Shown piece by piece: positions 44,996 through 54,342 of a DNA stretch of 64,000 nucleotides. This stretch comes from Rhodopseudomonas pentothenatexigens (GTDB lineage: Bacteria > Pseudomonadota > Alphaproteobacteria > Rhizobiales > Xanthobacteraceae). Numbering within the stretch: position 1 is the first letter of the stretch; every line of letters begins with the position of its first letter. Under the pieces are notes generated by a model, which had not been told where the DNA came from, made no database searches, and saw nothing but the letters and a program-made list of their open reading frames with translations. The stretch spans positions 124,001 to 188,000 of the forward strand of contig NZ_UFQQ01000007.1 of the NCBI RefSeq assembly GCF_900218015.1. Reading direction: 5' to 3'. The translations under genes were made by a program, and so were the position numbers.

Positions 44996-46039
44996 TCAGG
45001 TCGTCTGTGCGTCCATGACTTGTTGCGCCGGCTCGGACTCCGGCAGCCATGTGGCGTTCCAGCGCCGCGGCAGCGGCGGAATTTCCAGGGAGGGCGTTTC
45101 CCGCATCCCGAATGCACCGAACATCAACAGCGGCGGCGCGCCCATCAGCAACAGGTTGAAGATCGAATCCTGCGGGACGTCGATCAGCGTCAGGCTGGCG
45201 GCGCCGGCGATCAGGCCGCCGAAGAACAGCGCCGGGATCGCGCGGCGGAAGGTTACCGTCCAGCGCGCGCCGCGCAGCTTCTCGTAGTAAGCGGCGGGCG
45301 GCCGGGTCAGCGTGCGGGCGAGATGCGCCACCGTCTTTTCCAGCGCGGCTTCGACCCGGCGGCTCAGCTCCGGCTCCTGGCCGCGCACCTTGATTTTGCC
45401 GGTGAAGCCGGCCTTGCTCTTGCGCAGCGGCGACCACGCCCAGCCGATCACCGCGAGCAGATCCTCCGGCAGCGCCACGCCCGGCGTGCGTGGGGTGATG
45501 TCGATTTCGGCCGGATAGCCGCGTACTTGCGCGCCGCGCAACACCACGCGGAAGCCGGCGATCTCGGCTTCGCCGCGCAGCAGCACGCGCTGCACCGCGC
45601 CCTCGGCGGCCTGCCGTGTGCCGACCGCGGTGAGACGGTAGCTCAGCGCCAGCAAGGCACCTTCGACGCTGCGGAATTGCTGTTGCGGCAACACATGCTC
45701 GATCCGCTGCAGCAGGATGTCGAGATCGTCGCCCTGGGTTTCGAGCGTCGCGGTCAGGCCGTCTTCCAGCGTCAGCGTGCGGGTGACCTGGTGCAGCCCG
45801 GGGCGAGGATTCTCGAGTTGCAGCAGCTCGGTCGCGTCGATGCCGCCGCGGCCGGCTTCGTCGTGCGCCACCGGTTTGAACAGCAGCCGCCGCGCTAGGC
45901 GATCGCTGGCGGCGAGGTCGACCTGATAGCCGCGTCGCGTGAACGGCTGCACCAGCCCGAGGATTTCGTGGTGGGTGAACGGGTGAGCCGGCGCCGTCTC
46001 GATCGCTGCCGATCCGGTGAGAAGCTGTGCGTAGTTCAT
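44996..46039 (-). CDS. Unknown membrane-anchored protein of the AAA-VWA cluster
   Basis: A 347-residue protein with a long soluble N-terminal part (about 1-265) and two membrane helices (about 268-288 and 293-313). The soluble part carries internally related strands (VTRTLTLEDGLTATLETQG near 90 and AEIAGFRVVLRGAQVRGYPA near 155). I do not recognise a family. It lies 18 bases upstream of the AAA gene, so it is likely its membrane partner. The RBS is close to the ATG. Confidence 0.6.
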   Translation of the reverse strand: MNYAQLLTGSAAIETAPAHPFTHHEILGLVQPFTRRGYQVDLAASDRLARRLLFKPVAHDEAGRGGIDATELLQLENPRPGLHQVTRTLTLEDGLTATLETQGDDLDILLQRIEHVLPQQQFRSVEGALLALSYRLTAVGTRQAAEGAVQRVLLRGEAEIAGFRVVLRGAQVRGYPAEIDITPRTPGVALPEDLLAVIGWAWSPLRKSKAGFTGKIKVRGQEPELSRRVEAALEKTVAHLARTLTRPPAAYYEKLRGARWTVTFRRAIPALFFGGLIAGAASLTLIDVPQDSIFNLLLMGAPPLLMFGAFGMRETPSLEIPPLPRRWNATWLPESEPAQQVMDAQTT

Positions 46040-46213
46040 TCCGTCAGCAACCTCCGCAACTGAAGCCCTCGCGGCGCAGCTTCGAGGGTCGGCTGCGCCG
46101 CGAGTCGCGCGGTCAAATCGATCACGCTTGGTCTAGTTTCTTCAACTGCGAGGCGAACGCAACTCACGCTGTTGTTGATCGAGGTTCGTGGAGTTGCGTG
46201 GCGCCCTCGCAGA

Positions 46214-47209
46214 TCACGCCGAGTGAGCGAGCGTCGGCTTGTCGACGCCGCTCGGTTGCAGCTTGGCGAGAAACGCGCCATACGAAGATACCACCTGATC
46301 CAGCACTTCGAAGTGCGGGAACGCACCGGTATCGAACTGCACGATGGTCCAATTCGAGCGGCCGGCGACGCGGCTCTTGTGGCGGTAATCGACGAAGTCG
46401 CCGCGCACGCCGTGCGCCATCCAAACCGGCAGCCGGAGCTGTTCGTAGACGTTGAGAATGTCGGTGCTGAACATGAAGCCGGCCACGAAGTAGTACGGCG
46501 CATGGCGGGCGCCGGGCTGATGCGTGGTGGCGTAGTCGTAGTCGACCATCGGCTCGTCGATATTCTTCGAGCCCCACGCCTTCTCCAGGAATTTGCGGAT
46601 CACCGGTCGCGCGGTGAGCATCTTGAAGAAGCCGCGGTCCCACAGCTTGACGCGCAGCACGTCGATGATCCAGGCGCGGCCGCGGGTGCCGGGCGTGCGC
46701 GCGTCGCGCGCTTTGCCTTCGAAGCCGGTCGGACTGATCAGGCCGAGCGAGCGAAACGCCTGCGGCGTCTCGGTCGCGGCGCGGGCGAGGAATTCGCTGG
46801 CCAGCGACAGCGCCAGCGCGTCGATCGGCTGATCGCCGTGGATGCGACGGATCTGCTCGACGGCGGCGTGCACCGCATCGGTCATCATCCGTGCGGTGTA
46901 TTCGCGATCGTCGCGGTCGGACTGGCCGAAGCCCGGCAGGTCGATCGCGTAGACCGGGCGACGCTGTGCGTAGTAATCGTACAGCGGCTTGACTTCGTAA
47001 GCGGAGCCGGCGGCGTTGATGCTGTGGATCAGCAGCAGCGGCGTGGCGTTGCCATCCGGCTGCGCGCTGCCCGCCGCATAGATCGCCAGCCGGCCGACCA
47101 CGCTGGTGAGATCGGTGCGCGCGCCGGCCACCGGGTTGGCGAGACCCGTCCGCGCATGATGCTGCGCGATGCTACCTGTGTTGATTGTCTGCCCGCTGGT
47201 CATCGGCAT
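46214..47209 (-). CDS. Alpha/beta hydrolase
   Basis: A 331-residue hydrolase. LLLIHSINAAGSA is the oxyanion loop region (about 58-70). YAIDLPGFGQSDRD precedes the nucleophile elbow; the Ser is probably in LALSLASEFLAR (about 130-141). GAFPHFEV near the end carries the catalytic His. Similar to epoxide hydrolase or lipase-type proteins, substrate unknown. The ATG at 47209 has GAGAGG before it; a longer open frame of 51 extra residues upstream lacks an RBS. It is 174 bases upstream of the membrane protein gene. Confidence 0.8.
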   Translation of the reverse strand: MPMTSGQTINTGSIAQHHARTGLANPVAGARTDLTSVVGRLAIYAAGSAQPDGNATPLLLIHSINAAGSAYEVKPLYDYYAQRRPVYAIDLPGFGQSDRDDREYTARMMTDAVHAAVEQIRRIHGDQPIDALALSLASEFLARAATETPQAFRSLGLISPTGFEGKARDARTPGTRGRAWIIDVLRVKLWDRGFFKMLTARPVIRKFLEKAWGSKNIDEPMVDYDYATTHQPGARHAPYYFVAGFMFSTDILNVYEQLRLPVWMAHGVRGDFVDYRHKSRVAGRSNWTIVQFDTGAFPHFEVLDQVVSSYGAFLAKLQPSGVDKPTLAHSA

Positions 47210-47446
47210 CTGCGACCTCTCTTGAATTTGAGCGAACCATCGAGCCAATGGCGTGAAACGGGGAAGGTTCCAAACCGCGCGCGGTTCGGACCGATCCAGC
47301 GCAAGAATGGTATCTACATACATTGCGCGCGACGTCGACTCGTGCGCGCATGATAGTCCCACTGCTGACTGGTGTGATCACGAGGCCGAGCTTCGGCTCC
47401 CGATCAAACCGTCAGTACAGCTTGACGTCAGTGTCGGTGCGAGTTG

Positions 47447-48952
47447 TTAGTTGGATGCGACGAACGACTGTCCATTCGGCCTGACACGGATGCCGGGACG
47501 CAGCCTCGTCCACGGCAATGTCGCGGTGTCGGCCGGCATCGCGCCCGGCGCGGCGCAGATCAGCAGCCGCTCCGCGATCGGCTGAAAATCGGCGCGGAAA
47601 TGCACCGAACTCTTCACCACCAGAACGGCCTGCGCGGTCGGCTCGATGCCGACATAGCGGTACATCGCCTGATCGGCGAGCTGCGCCTTGTGCGATGCGA
47701 CCACCACGCGGACGCCGCCGATCCGCAGACAGGCGGACGGTCCCATCTCCATCTCGCGCCCGCCGAAATACGGGCCGGGTGCGACGAATCGTCCGTCGGA
47801 CAACTGCTCGACGACGAAGATTTCCTCGAACGGCGCGTCGCCGGGAATCCCCGACCTGCCGCCGAGCGCCAGCGAGATCACCGCGCCGGCGCCCGCAGCG
47901 TGCGCGGCCTCGGCCGCCTCCGGGTCGTAGATCACACCGATCGCGGCCCGCTGGGCATTGTTGCGCACCAGCGCCCGCAGCATTCCGGTGGTGTCGGAAT
48001 CGCCGCCGGCGCCGGGATTGTCCTGGGTGTCGGCGATGATGATCGGCTTGGCGGCGGTGCGCGACAGCTCGATCGCGAGCTTCACACCCTCGTCGGGCGA
48101 GTAGATCTTGCCGTCGAAATCATCCTCGTGACCGATCACCAGCGCGGCCACTGCATCGGCCGCCGCGTCGGCATCCGCCTGGGTGTGGCCATAGGCGAAC
48201 ACCGAAGGGCCGCAGTCCGGAAAGTCGGCGGCCGGAAAGCCCGGCGCGAACGACAGCGTCGGCACCTGATCGCTCTCCAGCGCCGCGAGCTTGTCGTAGA
48301 TCCCCTTGGTCGGCTCGTCGAACGTGCACTGCCACGAGATCGGAATCAGGAACGGGAGTTGCCGGAACGCTTTGGCGAACTTCTGGCCGCTGCTCAGCAA
48401 CAGCTCCAGGTGCCGAGCGGAGGCGCGTCCGGTGTCGGCCATGTCGACATGCGGATAGGTGCGGTAGGCGATCAACGCATCGGCATGCTCGATCATCTGC
48501 GGCGTGACGTTGGCGTGCAGATCGATACTCACCACCAGCGGCAGATCCGGGCCGATCACTTCGCGGACTCGCGCCAGGATCTCGCCTTCGCCGTCGTCGA
48601 GATGTTCGGTGACCATCGCGCCGTGCAGGTCGAGATACACCGCATCCAGCTTGCCGGCGTTCTTGATGCCGTCGACCATGATCTTCACGACGCGCTCGAA
48701 CGCGTCCTCGGTGACGTGCGCCGATGGGCTGGCGCCGCAGGCGATGGTCGGGATCAGTTCCCAGCCCCTGGCCTCGGCGTCGTCCACAAAGCCGGCGAGC
48801 CCGACATTGATGCCGCGCATCACCTTCAGCACGTCGGCTCCGATCGTCATCGCCGGCCAGCCGCCGCCATGCACGAACGCCTCCCAGGTCGCCTTGGTGG
48901 GCGCAAAGGTGTTGGTCTCGTGCAGGAAGCCGCCGACGGCGATGCGGGTCAT
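47447..48952 (-). CDS. mlrC: M81 family metallopeptidase (MlrC-like)
   Basis: A 501-residue protein of the microcystinase C family. The start MTRIAVGGFLHETNTFAP and the zinc region YLDLHGAMVTEH (about 105-116), SIDLHANVTPQM (about 147-158) and YRTYPHVDMADTG (about 170-182) are diagnostic. The family breaks peptide bonds of peptide fragments; the original member degrades microcystin intermediates. In most Alphaproteobacteria the substrate is unknown. Together with the adjacent dipeptide transporter it suggests peptide use. Last gene of the leftward transport operon, 127 bases from the ABC gene with a family A repeat between. Confidence 0.88.
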   Translation of the reverse strand: MTRIAVGGFLHETNTFAPTKATWEAFVHGGGWPAMTIGADVLKVMRGINVGLAGFVDDAEARGWELIPTIACGASPSAHVTEDAFERVVKIMVDGIKNAGKLDAVYLDLHGAMVTEHLDDGEGEILARVREVIGPDLPLVVSIDLHANVTPQMIEHADALIAYRTYPHVDMADTGRASARHLELLLSSGQKFAKAFRQLPFLIPISWQCTFDEPTKGIYDKLAALESDQVPTLSFAPGFPAADFPDCGPSVFAYGHTQADADAAADAVAALVIGHEDDFDGKIYSPDEGVKLAIELSRTAAKPIIIADTQDNPGAGGDSDTTGMLRALVRNNAQRAAIGVIYDPEAAEAAHAAGAGAVISLALGGRSGIPGDAPFEEIFVVEQLSDGRFVAPGPYFGGREMEMGPSACLRIGGVRVVVASHKAQLADQAMYRYVGIEPTAQAVLVVKSSVHFRADFQPIAERLLICAAPGAMPADTATLPWTRLRPGIRVRPNGQSFVASN

Positions 48953-48969
48953 GGTGTTTCTCTTGATTC

Positions 48970-49064
48970 GTCATTCCGGGGCGCGCGAAGCGCGAACCCG
49001 GAATCCCGAGGTTGTTAGGAAGGAGATTCCGGGTTCGCGAGCTGCGCTCGCGCCCCGGAATGAG
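48970..49064. repeat. Palindromic repeat, family A (copy 6)
   Basis: GTCATTCCGGGGCGCGCGAA on the left, then GCGAACCCGGAATCCCGAG, and GGAGATTCCGGGTTCGCG with CGCCCCGGAATGAG on the right. Between the M81 gene and the fused ATPase gene. Confidence 0.85.
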
Positions 49065-49079
49065 TGCGGAAGGGATGTT

Positions 49080-50732
49080 TCAACTCACCGCCGCCTGCCG
49101 CGCTTCGTTGACGGGACGGAAATTGGCGAAGTCCCAGTCGCGGCCGGGGGCGGCTTCGAGCAGTTGGCGGGTGTAGGCCTGTTTCGGATGGGTCAGCACT
49201 TCGGCGGCCGGGCCCTGTTCGACGACACGGCCTTTCTCCATCACCGCGACATCGTCGCAGATCTGCGCGGCGACCCGCAGGTCGTGGGTGATGAACAGCA
49301 GTGCGATGCCGAGCCGGGTCTGGATTTCGTCGAGCAGCTTCAGCACCTGCGCCTGCACCGAGACGTCGAGCGCCGACACCGCCTCATCCGCCACCAGCAC
49401 GTCGGGATCGAGCGCCAGGGCGCGGGCGATCGCGATGCGCTGGCGCTGGCCGCCGGAGAACTGATGCGGGAAGCGGTCGATCGCGTCCGCAGGCAGATGC
49501 ACCAGTTCGAGTAGCTGCCGCGCTTTCGCCAGAGCCTCGGCGCGGGGCATGCCGTAGTTGATCGGCCCCTCGGCGATGCTCTCGCCGACGCTGACGCGCG
49601 GATTGAGCGAGCGATACGGATCCTGGAACACGATCTGAATCTTCTTGCGGTGGGGCCGCAGCAGCCGTCGCGACAGCTCGGAGATCTCGCGTCCGGCGAG
49701 CCGGATGCCGCCCGAGGTCGGGTCGATCAGGCGCACGATACAGCGCGCGACGGTGGACTTGCCGGAGCCGCTTTCGCCGACGATGCCGAGCGTGCGGCCC
49801 TTGTGCAGCGTCAGCGTCACATCCTTCGCGGCGACCACCTCGCGGGCTTTGCCGAGGAACGAGCGCTCGCGATACACCTTACCGAGCTCGTTGGCCTCCA
49901 GCACCACCGGGGTGCCCTTGTGCTCACGCGGTGGCCGCGGCACCAGGCTCGGCACCGCCGAGAGAAGATTGCGGGTATAGTCCATCTGCGGCCGACGCAG
50001 CACGGCCTCGAGCGGCCCGGTTTCGACCAGCCGGCCGTGGCGCATCACCGCGACCCGGTCGGCGATCTCGGCCACCACGCCCATGTCGTGGGTGATGAAC
50101 ATCACCGCGGTGCCGTGCGCCTGCTGCAATTCGCGGATCAAGGTCAGGATCTGCTTTTGGGTGGTGACGTCGAGCGCGGTGGTCGGCTCGTCGGCGATCA
50201 GCAGCTTCGGCTCCAGCACCAGCGCCATCGCGATCATGATGCGCTGGCGCTGTCCGCCGGACAGGCGATGCGGATACGACGCGAAGATCCGCTCGACTTC
50301 GGGTAGCCGCACCTGGTTCATCATGTCGAGGATGCGGCGGCGCCGTTCGCGCGCCGGCAGGTCGGTGTGGAAGCGCAGCACCTCGTCGATCTGCTTGCCG
50401 ACCGGCACCACCGGGTTCAGCGCGGTCATCGGCTCTTGAAAAATCATCGCCATCCGCGAGGCGCGGAGCTGGCGCAGCCGGCGCTCGCTGGCGGCCAGCA
50501 CGTTCTCGCCGGCGAGCCGGATTTCGCCGCCGCTGGCGTGCAGCGCGCCCTTCGGCAGCAGCCCCATGGTGGCGAGCGATGTGACCGATTTGCCCGAACC
50601 GCTCTCGCCGACCAAGCACATCGTCTCGCCGGCGCCGACGCTGAGCGAAATGCCGTCGATCACCTTGTCGCCGTTGCCGGTTTTGCCGAGCCGGACCACG
50701 AGATTTTCGATTTCGAGGACGTTGTCGGTCAT
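49080..50732 (-). CDS. Fused DppD-DppF ATPase of a peptide ABC transporter
   Basis: A 550-residue protein with two full ABC domains. The first (about 1-270) has Walker A GESGSGKSVTS, signature LSGGQRQRI and Walker B LLIADEPTTALD. The second (about 285-535) has GESGSGKSTVAR, FSGGQRQRI and VLVADEAVSALD. Each is followed by an oligopeptide-transport C-terminal region. A single polypeptide thus supplies the DppD and DppF pair that drives dipeptide import. The RBS GGAG is 6 bases before the ATG. The gap to dppC (223 bases) is filled with a family C repeat. Confidence 0.95.
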   Translation of the reverse strand: MTDNVLEIENLVVRLGKTGNGDKVIDGISLSVGAGETMCLVGESGSGKSVTSLATMGLLPKGALHASGGEIRLAGENVLAASERRLRQLRASRMAMIFQEPMTALNPVVPVGKQIDEVLRFHTDLPARERRRRILDMMNQVRLPEVERIFASYPHRLSGGQRQRIMIAMALVLEPKLLIADEPTTALDVTTQKQILTLIRELQQAHGTAVMFITHDMGVVAEIADRVAVMRHGRLVETGPLEAVLRRPQMDYTRNLLSAVPSLVPRPPREHKGTPVVLEANELGKVYRERSFLGKAREVVAAKDVTLTLHKGRTLGIVGESGSGKSTVARCIVRLIDPTSGGIRLAGREISELSRRLLRPHRKKIQIVFQDPYRSLNPRVSVGESIAEGPINYGMPRAEALAKARQLLELVHLPADAIDRFPHQFSGGQRQRIAIARALALDPDVLVADEAVSALDVSVQAQVLKLLDEIQTRLGIALLFITHDLRVAAQICDDVAVMEKGRVVEQGPAAEVLTHPKQAYTRQLLEAAPGRDWDFANFRPVNEARQAAVS

Positions 50733-50759
50733 GTCGGGCTCCGCAGTCGGGCACGGCGT

Positions 50760-50903
50760 GCTCCCTCTCCCCGCTTGGGGGGAGAGGGTTGGGGTGAGGG
50801 GGCGTGTCCGCGAGTCAGAGCGGCTCGGCCGCGTGGCGGCACCCTCTCACCCGGATCGCATCTGGCGATGCGATCCGGCCTCTCCCCGCGCGCGGGGAGA
50901 GGT
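50760..50903. repeat. Palindromic repeat, family C (copy 2)
   Basis: Contains CTCTCCCCGCTTGGGGGGAGAG, GAGGGTTGGGGTGAGGG, then ACCCTCTCACCCGGATCGCA with a GGATCGCA/TGCGATCC hairpin and CCTCTCCCCGCGCGCGGGGAGAGG. Between the fused ATPase and dppC. The same family as 703-807. Confidence 0.75.
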
Positions 50904-50955
50904 AAGGTCGGTGTGCGTTGTGGGGCAGAGAGAGCAGACATGATGAGCGGCCTCT

Positions 50956-51846
50956 TCATCGGCTGCCCTCGCGCTGTTTCATCCGCGGGTCGAGGGCGTC
51001 GCGGGCGGCGTCGCCGATCAGGTTGACCGACAGGATCGCGATCGACAGCAGCAGGCCCGGCCAGAAGATCAGCATCGGCTTGATCTGAAACACCGCGCGG
51101 CCTTCGGCCATGATGTTGCCCCAGGTCGGGGTCTCCGGGCTGATACCGGCGCCGAGGAACGACAGGATCGCTTCGGTAAGGATCGCGGAGGCCGCGATAT
51201 AGGTGCCCTGCACGATCAGCGGTGCCACCGTGTTGGGCATCAGGTGCCGCCACATGATCTTCGGCAGGCTGGAGCCGAGCGAGATCGCCGCTTCGACGTA
51301 AGGCTCTTCGCGCGCCGACAGCACGACCGAGCGCACCAGCCGCGCGACGCGGGGGATTTCCGGGATGGTGATGGCGATCAGCACCGTGGTCAGGCTGGCA
51401 CCGGACAGCGACACCACGGCGATCGCCAGCAGAATGCTGGGGATCGCCATCAGGCCGTCCATCACCCGCATCATCACCGCGTCGACCCATTTGAAGAAGC
51501 CGGTGACGAGGCCGATGACGAGGCCGATCGCGATCGACACGATCGCGGCGCCGACGCCGATCAGCAGCGACACCCGGCCGCCATAGATGATGCGCGACAG
51601 CAGGTCACGGCCGTAGGCGTCGGTGCCGAGCAGAAACTCGGCACTCGGCGGCTTCAGACGTTGCGCCGGCGCCAGCGTTATCGGATCGTGCGGCGCCAGC
51701 CACGGCGCGAAGATCGCCATCAGCACGATCAGCGTCAGGCAGACCGTCGCCGCGGCGATGATCGGGGTCGACAGCAGGAAGCCGAGGCGGGGACGCAGCG
51801 GCCGCGGCACCGGCAGGGTCGGTTCGGACATGGTGTCGATCGCCAT
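50956..51846 (-). CDS. Peptide ABC transporter permease, DppC-like
   Basis: A 296-residue inner-membrane protein with about five to six helices, starting with a transmembrane segment at about 25-48. FLLGTDAYGRDLLSRIIYGGR is the family signature near 72-92, and the coupling EAA loop reads EEPYVEAAISLGSSLPKIMWRHLMPN (about 190-215 in parts). Partner of DppB. The ATG at 51846 has GAGGG 11 bases upstream, rather far. Confidence 0.92.
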   Translation of the reverse strand: MAIDTMSEPTLPVPRPLRPRLGFLLSTPIIAAATVCLTLIVLMAIFAPWLAPHDPITLAPAQRLKPPSAEFLLGTDAYGRDLLSRIIYGGRVSLLIGVGAAIVSIAIGLVIGLVTGFFKWVDAVMMRVMDGLMAIPSILLAIAVVSLSGASLTTVLIAITIPEIPRVARLVRSVVLSAREEPYVEAAISLGSSLPKIMWRHLMPNTVAPLIVQGTYIAASAILTEAILSFLGAGISPETPTWGNIMAEGRAVFQIKPMLIFWPGLLLSIAILSVNLIGDAARDALDPRMKQREGSR

Positions 51847-51859
51847 GATGCGTGCGCCC

Positions 51860-52801
51860 TCAGTACCGGATTCGCGGATCGAGCAGCGTGTAGGCCAGGT
51901 CGATCAACAGATTGACGCCGACATAGATGCCGCTCGTCAGCAGGATCATGCCCTGGATCACCGGATAGTCGCGCGCCAGCACCGCATCGACGGTGAGGCG
52001 GCCGATGCCGGGCAGATTGAACACGCTCTCGGTGACGACGACGCCGGAGATCAGCAGCGCGAATCCGGTGCCGATCACGGTGATCACCGGCACCGCGGCG
52101 TTGCGCAGCGCATGGCGCAGCAGCACCCGGCTTTCCGTGATGCCCTTGGCGCGCGCGGTGCGGACATAGTCTTCGCCGAGCACGTCGAGCATCGCCGCCC
52201 GGGTCATCCGCGCGATCAGCGCGACATAGATGAACGACAGCGTCAGCGTCGGCAGCACCAGCCGTTCGAAGAACGGCCCGAACCCGCGCGACAGTGAGCG
52301 GAAGCCCTGCACCGGAAACCAGCGCAGCTCGATCGCGAACACCTGGATCAGCACGTAGCCGATCACGAACACCGGCACCGAGAAGCCGATCACCGACAGA
52401 CCCATCACGAAGCGGTCGATCCAGGTTCCGTGCTTCCAGGCGGCAACGACGCCGAGCGGCACCGCGACGATCACCGAAACCACGATCGTGGCCAGCGCGA
52501 CGGTGATGGTCGGCTCGATGCGCTGCCCGATCATCTGCAGCACCGGCACCTGCGAGATCAGCGAGACGCCGAGGTCGCCGTGCAGCAGACGGCCGACCCA
52601 AGTGAAGAACTGCACGTAGAGCGGCTCGTTGAGGCCGAGCGTGGCGCGGATGCGCATCAGTTGTTCAGGGGTGGCGCTGTCACCGGCAATGATCGCGGCG
52701 GGATCGCCAGGCGTCAGGCGCAGCAGCAGGAACACGAACAGCGCGACCACACCCATCACGGGAATGGCCGCCAGCAGGCGGCGGATCAGATAGCCGAGCA
52801 T
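51860..52801 (-). CDS. Peptide ABC transporter permease, DppB-like
   Basis: A 313-residue inner-membrane protein with about six helices. LIRRLLAAIPVMGVVALFVF is the first helix, FLLLRLTPGDPAAIIAGDSA follows, and the EAA coupling loop is DYVRTARAKGITESRVLLRHALRNA (about 205-230). FNLPGIGRLTVDAVLARDYPVI is a family hallmark. I chose the ATG at 52801 (GGAG 5 bases upstream) over a GTG 6 bases earlier. Pairs with dppC 13 bases later. Confidence 0.93.
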   Translation of the reverse strand: MLGYLIRRLLAAIPVMGVVALFVFLLLRLTPGDPAAIIAGDSATPEQLMRIRATLGLNEPLYVQFFTWVGRLLHGDLGVSLISQVPVLQMIGQRIEPTITVALATIVVSVIVAVPLGVVAAWKHGTWIDRFVMGLSVIGFSVPVFVIGYVLIQVFAIELRWFPVQGFRSLSRGFGPFFERLVLPTLTLSFIYVALIARMTRAAMLDVLGEDYVRTARAKGITESRVLLRHALRNAAVPVITVIGTGFALLISGVVVTESVFNLPGIGRLTVDAVLARDYPVIQGMILLTSGIYVGVNLLIDLAYTLLDPRIRY

Positions 52802-52959
52802 CGGCACTCCACGGATTGGAATCGACGATTAGCGAAACTTATCCAGAAGATGCGGTTCGTCATGATCACCTGCGCTGCGGTCGTCGAACGTCACCACGAA
52901 GTTGAGCAAGTCCCGTGCCAGCGCCGCACCGCGATGCCATCAGATCTGCGCAGACTTGC

Positions 52960-54090
52960 TCAGTCGAGCGTCGCGAGCAGTCCCGCCATCAACCGGCCGC
53001 GCTCGGCGAGGCTGTCGACCTCGATATGCTCGTTCAGCGTGTGCGCGTCGGCGCCGCGGACGCCGAGGCCGTCGAGCGTCGGAATGCCCATCGCGCCGGT
53101 GAAATTGCCGTCGGAGCCGCCGCCGGCGCTGCCGTGCGGCAGGCTGGCGCCGAGCTGGGCGGCGACCGCCCGGGCCTTCTCGTACAGCGCCATGGTGCCG
53201 GCGTCGGGCTCCCACACCGGACGGGTGACGCCGCGCGTCACCTTGAAGGTGACGTCGTTGCTGCTGCCGGACAGCGCCAGCATTCGCTCGACGCCGCGGT
53301 CGAGATCGGCTTGGCGCTTGGCCATGCTGAGCGCTTCGCCGGTGCAGGTGGTGGCGACGCAGTTGACCCATTGACCGCCGTGGACGATGCCGACGCTGAA
53401 GGTGCAGTCCTCACCTGTCATCGCGTCGATCGCGAGAATCTGCTTGGCCATTTCCCGTATCGCGGAACGCCCCGACGACAGCGTCGCGCCGGCGTGGCTC
53501 GGCTTGCCGATCGCTTCGAGATTGAAACGCGCGATCGCATAGCGGCCGGTCACGACCCCATTGTCGGGGCGACCGGGCTCCGGCACCAGCACGTATTTGT
53601 TGCGGGCAGCTTCGGCCTCGATGATGTCTCGGGTCGATGGCGTACCGACTTCCTCGTCCGGCGTGAACAGCACGGTAATCGGCAGCGGCGTCGTGAACGA
53701 GGCGCGGGCGAGTTGACGGATCGCTTCCAGCGTCAGGTAGTTGCCGCCCTTCATGTCGAAGATGCCCGGGCCGTAGGCCTTGTTGCCTTCGCGGCGGAAC
53801 GACAGTTTCTCGATCGTGCCGACCGGGTGTACGGTATCGAGATGGCCGGCGATCAGGATGCCGGGCTCGCCTTGCTTGGGATGCGGAAACCGCGCGCGGA
53901 CGCAGCCGGCGAAACCCTGCCGGCCCGCGATGCGCTCGATCGTCGCGCCCATGATCGCCATCTCCCGCGCTGCGAGATCGAGCATGCGCTCGACCGCGGC
54001 GGTGTCCCAGGTCGGACTTTCGCACTCAACCCACGCGCGTAGACCTTGCAGCATCGTGTCGGAATCGAAGGGAAGATTTTCCGGGTTCAT
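52960..54090 (-). CDS. M20 family carboxypeptidase (CPG2-like)
   Basis: A 376-residue zinc peptidase. Metal ligands and catalysis are in GHLDTVHPVG (about 76-85), GPGIFDMKGGN (about 104-114) and LFTPDEEVGTPSTRD (about 131-145). VLVPEPGRPDNGVVTGRYAI and the C-terminal GGGSDGNFTGAMGIP complete the set. CPG2-type enzymes release C-terminal Glu from peptides or folates. It is the upstream gene of the leftward transporter operon; the gap to dppB is 158 bases. Confidence 0.9.
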   Translation of the reverse strand: MNPENLPFDSDTMLQGLRAWVECESPTWDTAAVERMLDLAAREMAIMGATIERIAGRQGFAGCVRARFPHPKQGEPGILIAGHLDTVHPVGTIEKLSFRREGNKAYGPGIFDMKGGNYLTLEAIRQLARASFTTPLPITVLFTPDEEVGTPSTRDIIEAEAARNKYVLVPEPGRPDNGVVTGRYAIARFNLEAIGKPSHAGATLSSGRSAIREMAKQILAIDAMTGEDCTFSVGIVHGGQWVNCVATTCTGEALSMAKRQADLDRGVERMLALSGSSNDVTFKVTRGVTRPVWEPDAGTMALYEKARAVAAQLGASLPHGSAGGGSDGNFTGAMGIPTLDGLGVRGADAHTLNEHIEVDSLAERGRLMAGLLATLD

Positions 54091-54209
54091 TGCGCGCTCT
54101 CGGTTGAAGGTCGCTTACGAGACTGACTGCCGGCGCATTTGTAAAGCGAAAGATTCGTCGTCGACTACGCGAGGCGGCGCATGCGGCGCCCTCGCCGCAT
54201 GATTGACGC

Positions 54210-54226
54210 TTGGCACGCTTGGTGCA
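54210..54226 (+). promoter_or_regulatory. Candidate sigma-54 promoter
   Basis: TTGGCACGCTTGGTGCA matches the -24/-12 consensus TTGGCACG-N4-TTGCA with one mismatch (G for T). The GG (54212-54213) and GC (54224-54225) are exactly 10 bases apart, the invariant spacing. It lies 117 bases upstream of the peptide-binding protein ATG. No enhancer-binding site was identified. Confidence 0.6.
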
Positions 54227-54342
54227 AGTCTCGACTATCAGGATGCGGCAACGCGCTGATCGCGCGGCGTCGCGCCCGGATGCCTATCGCCCTGCACAAG
54301 CAATCATCTGTGATTGATCAGTTTCAAGTCAGGAGAACTCGA

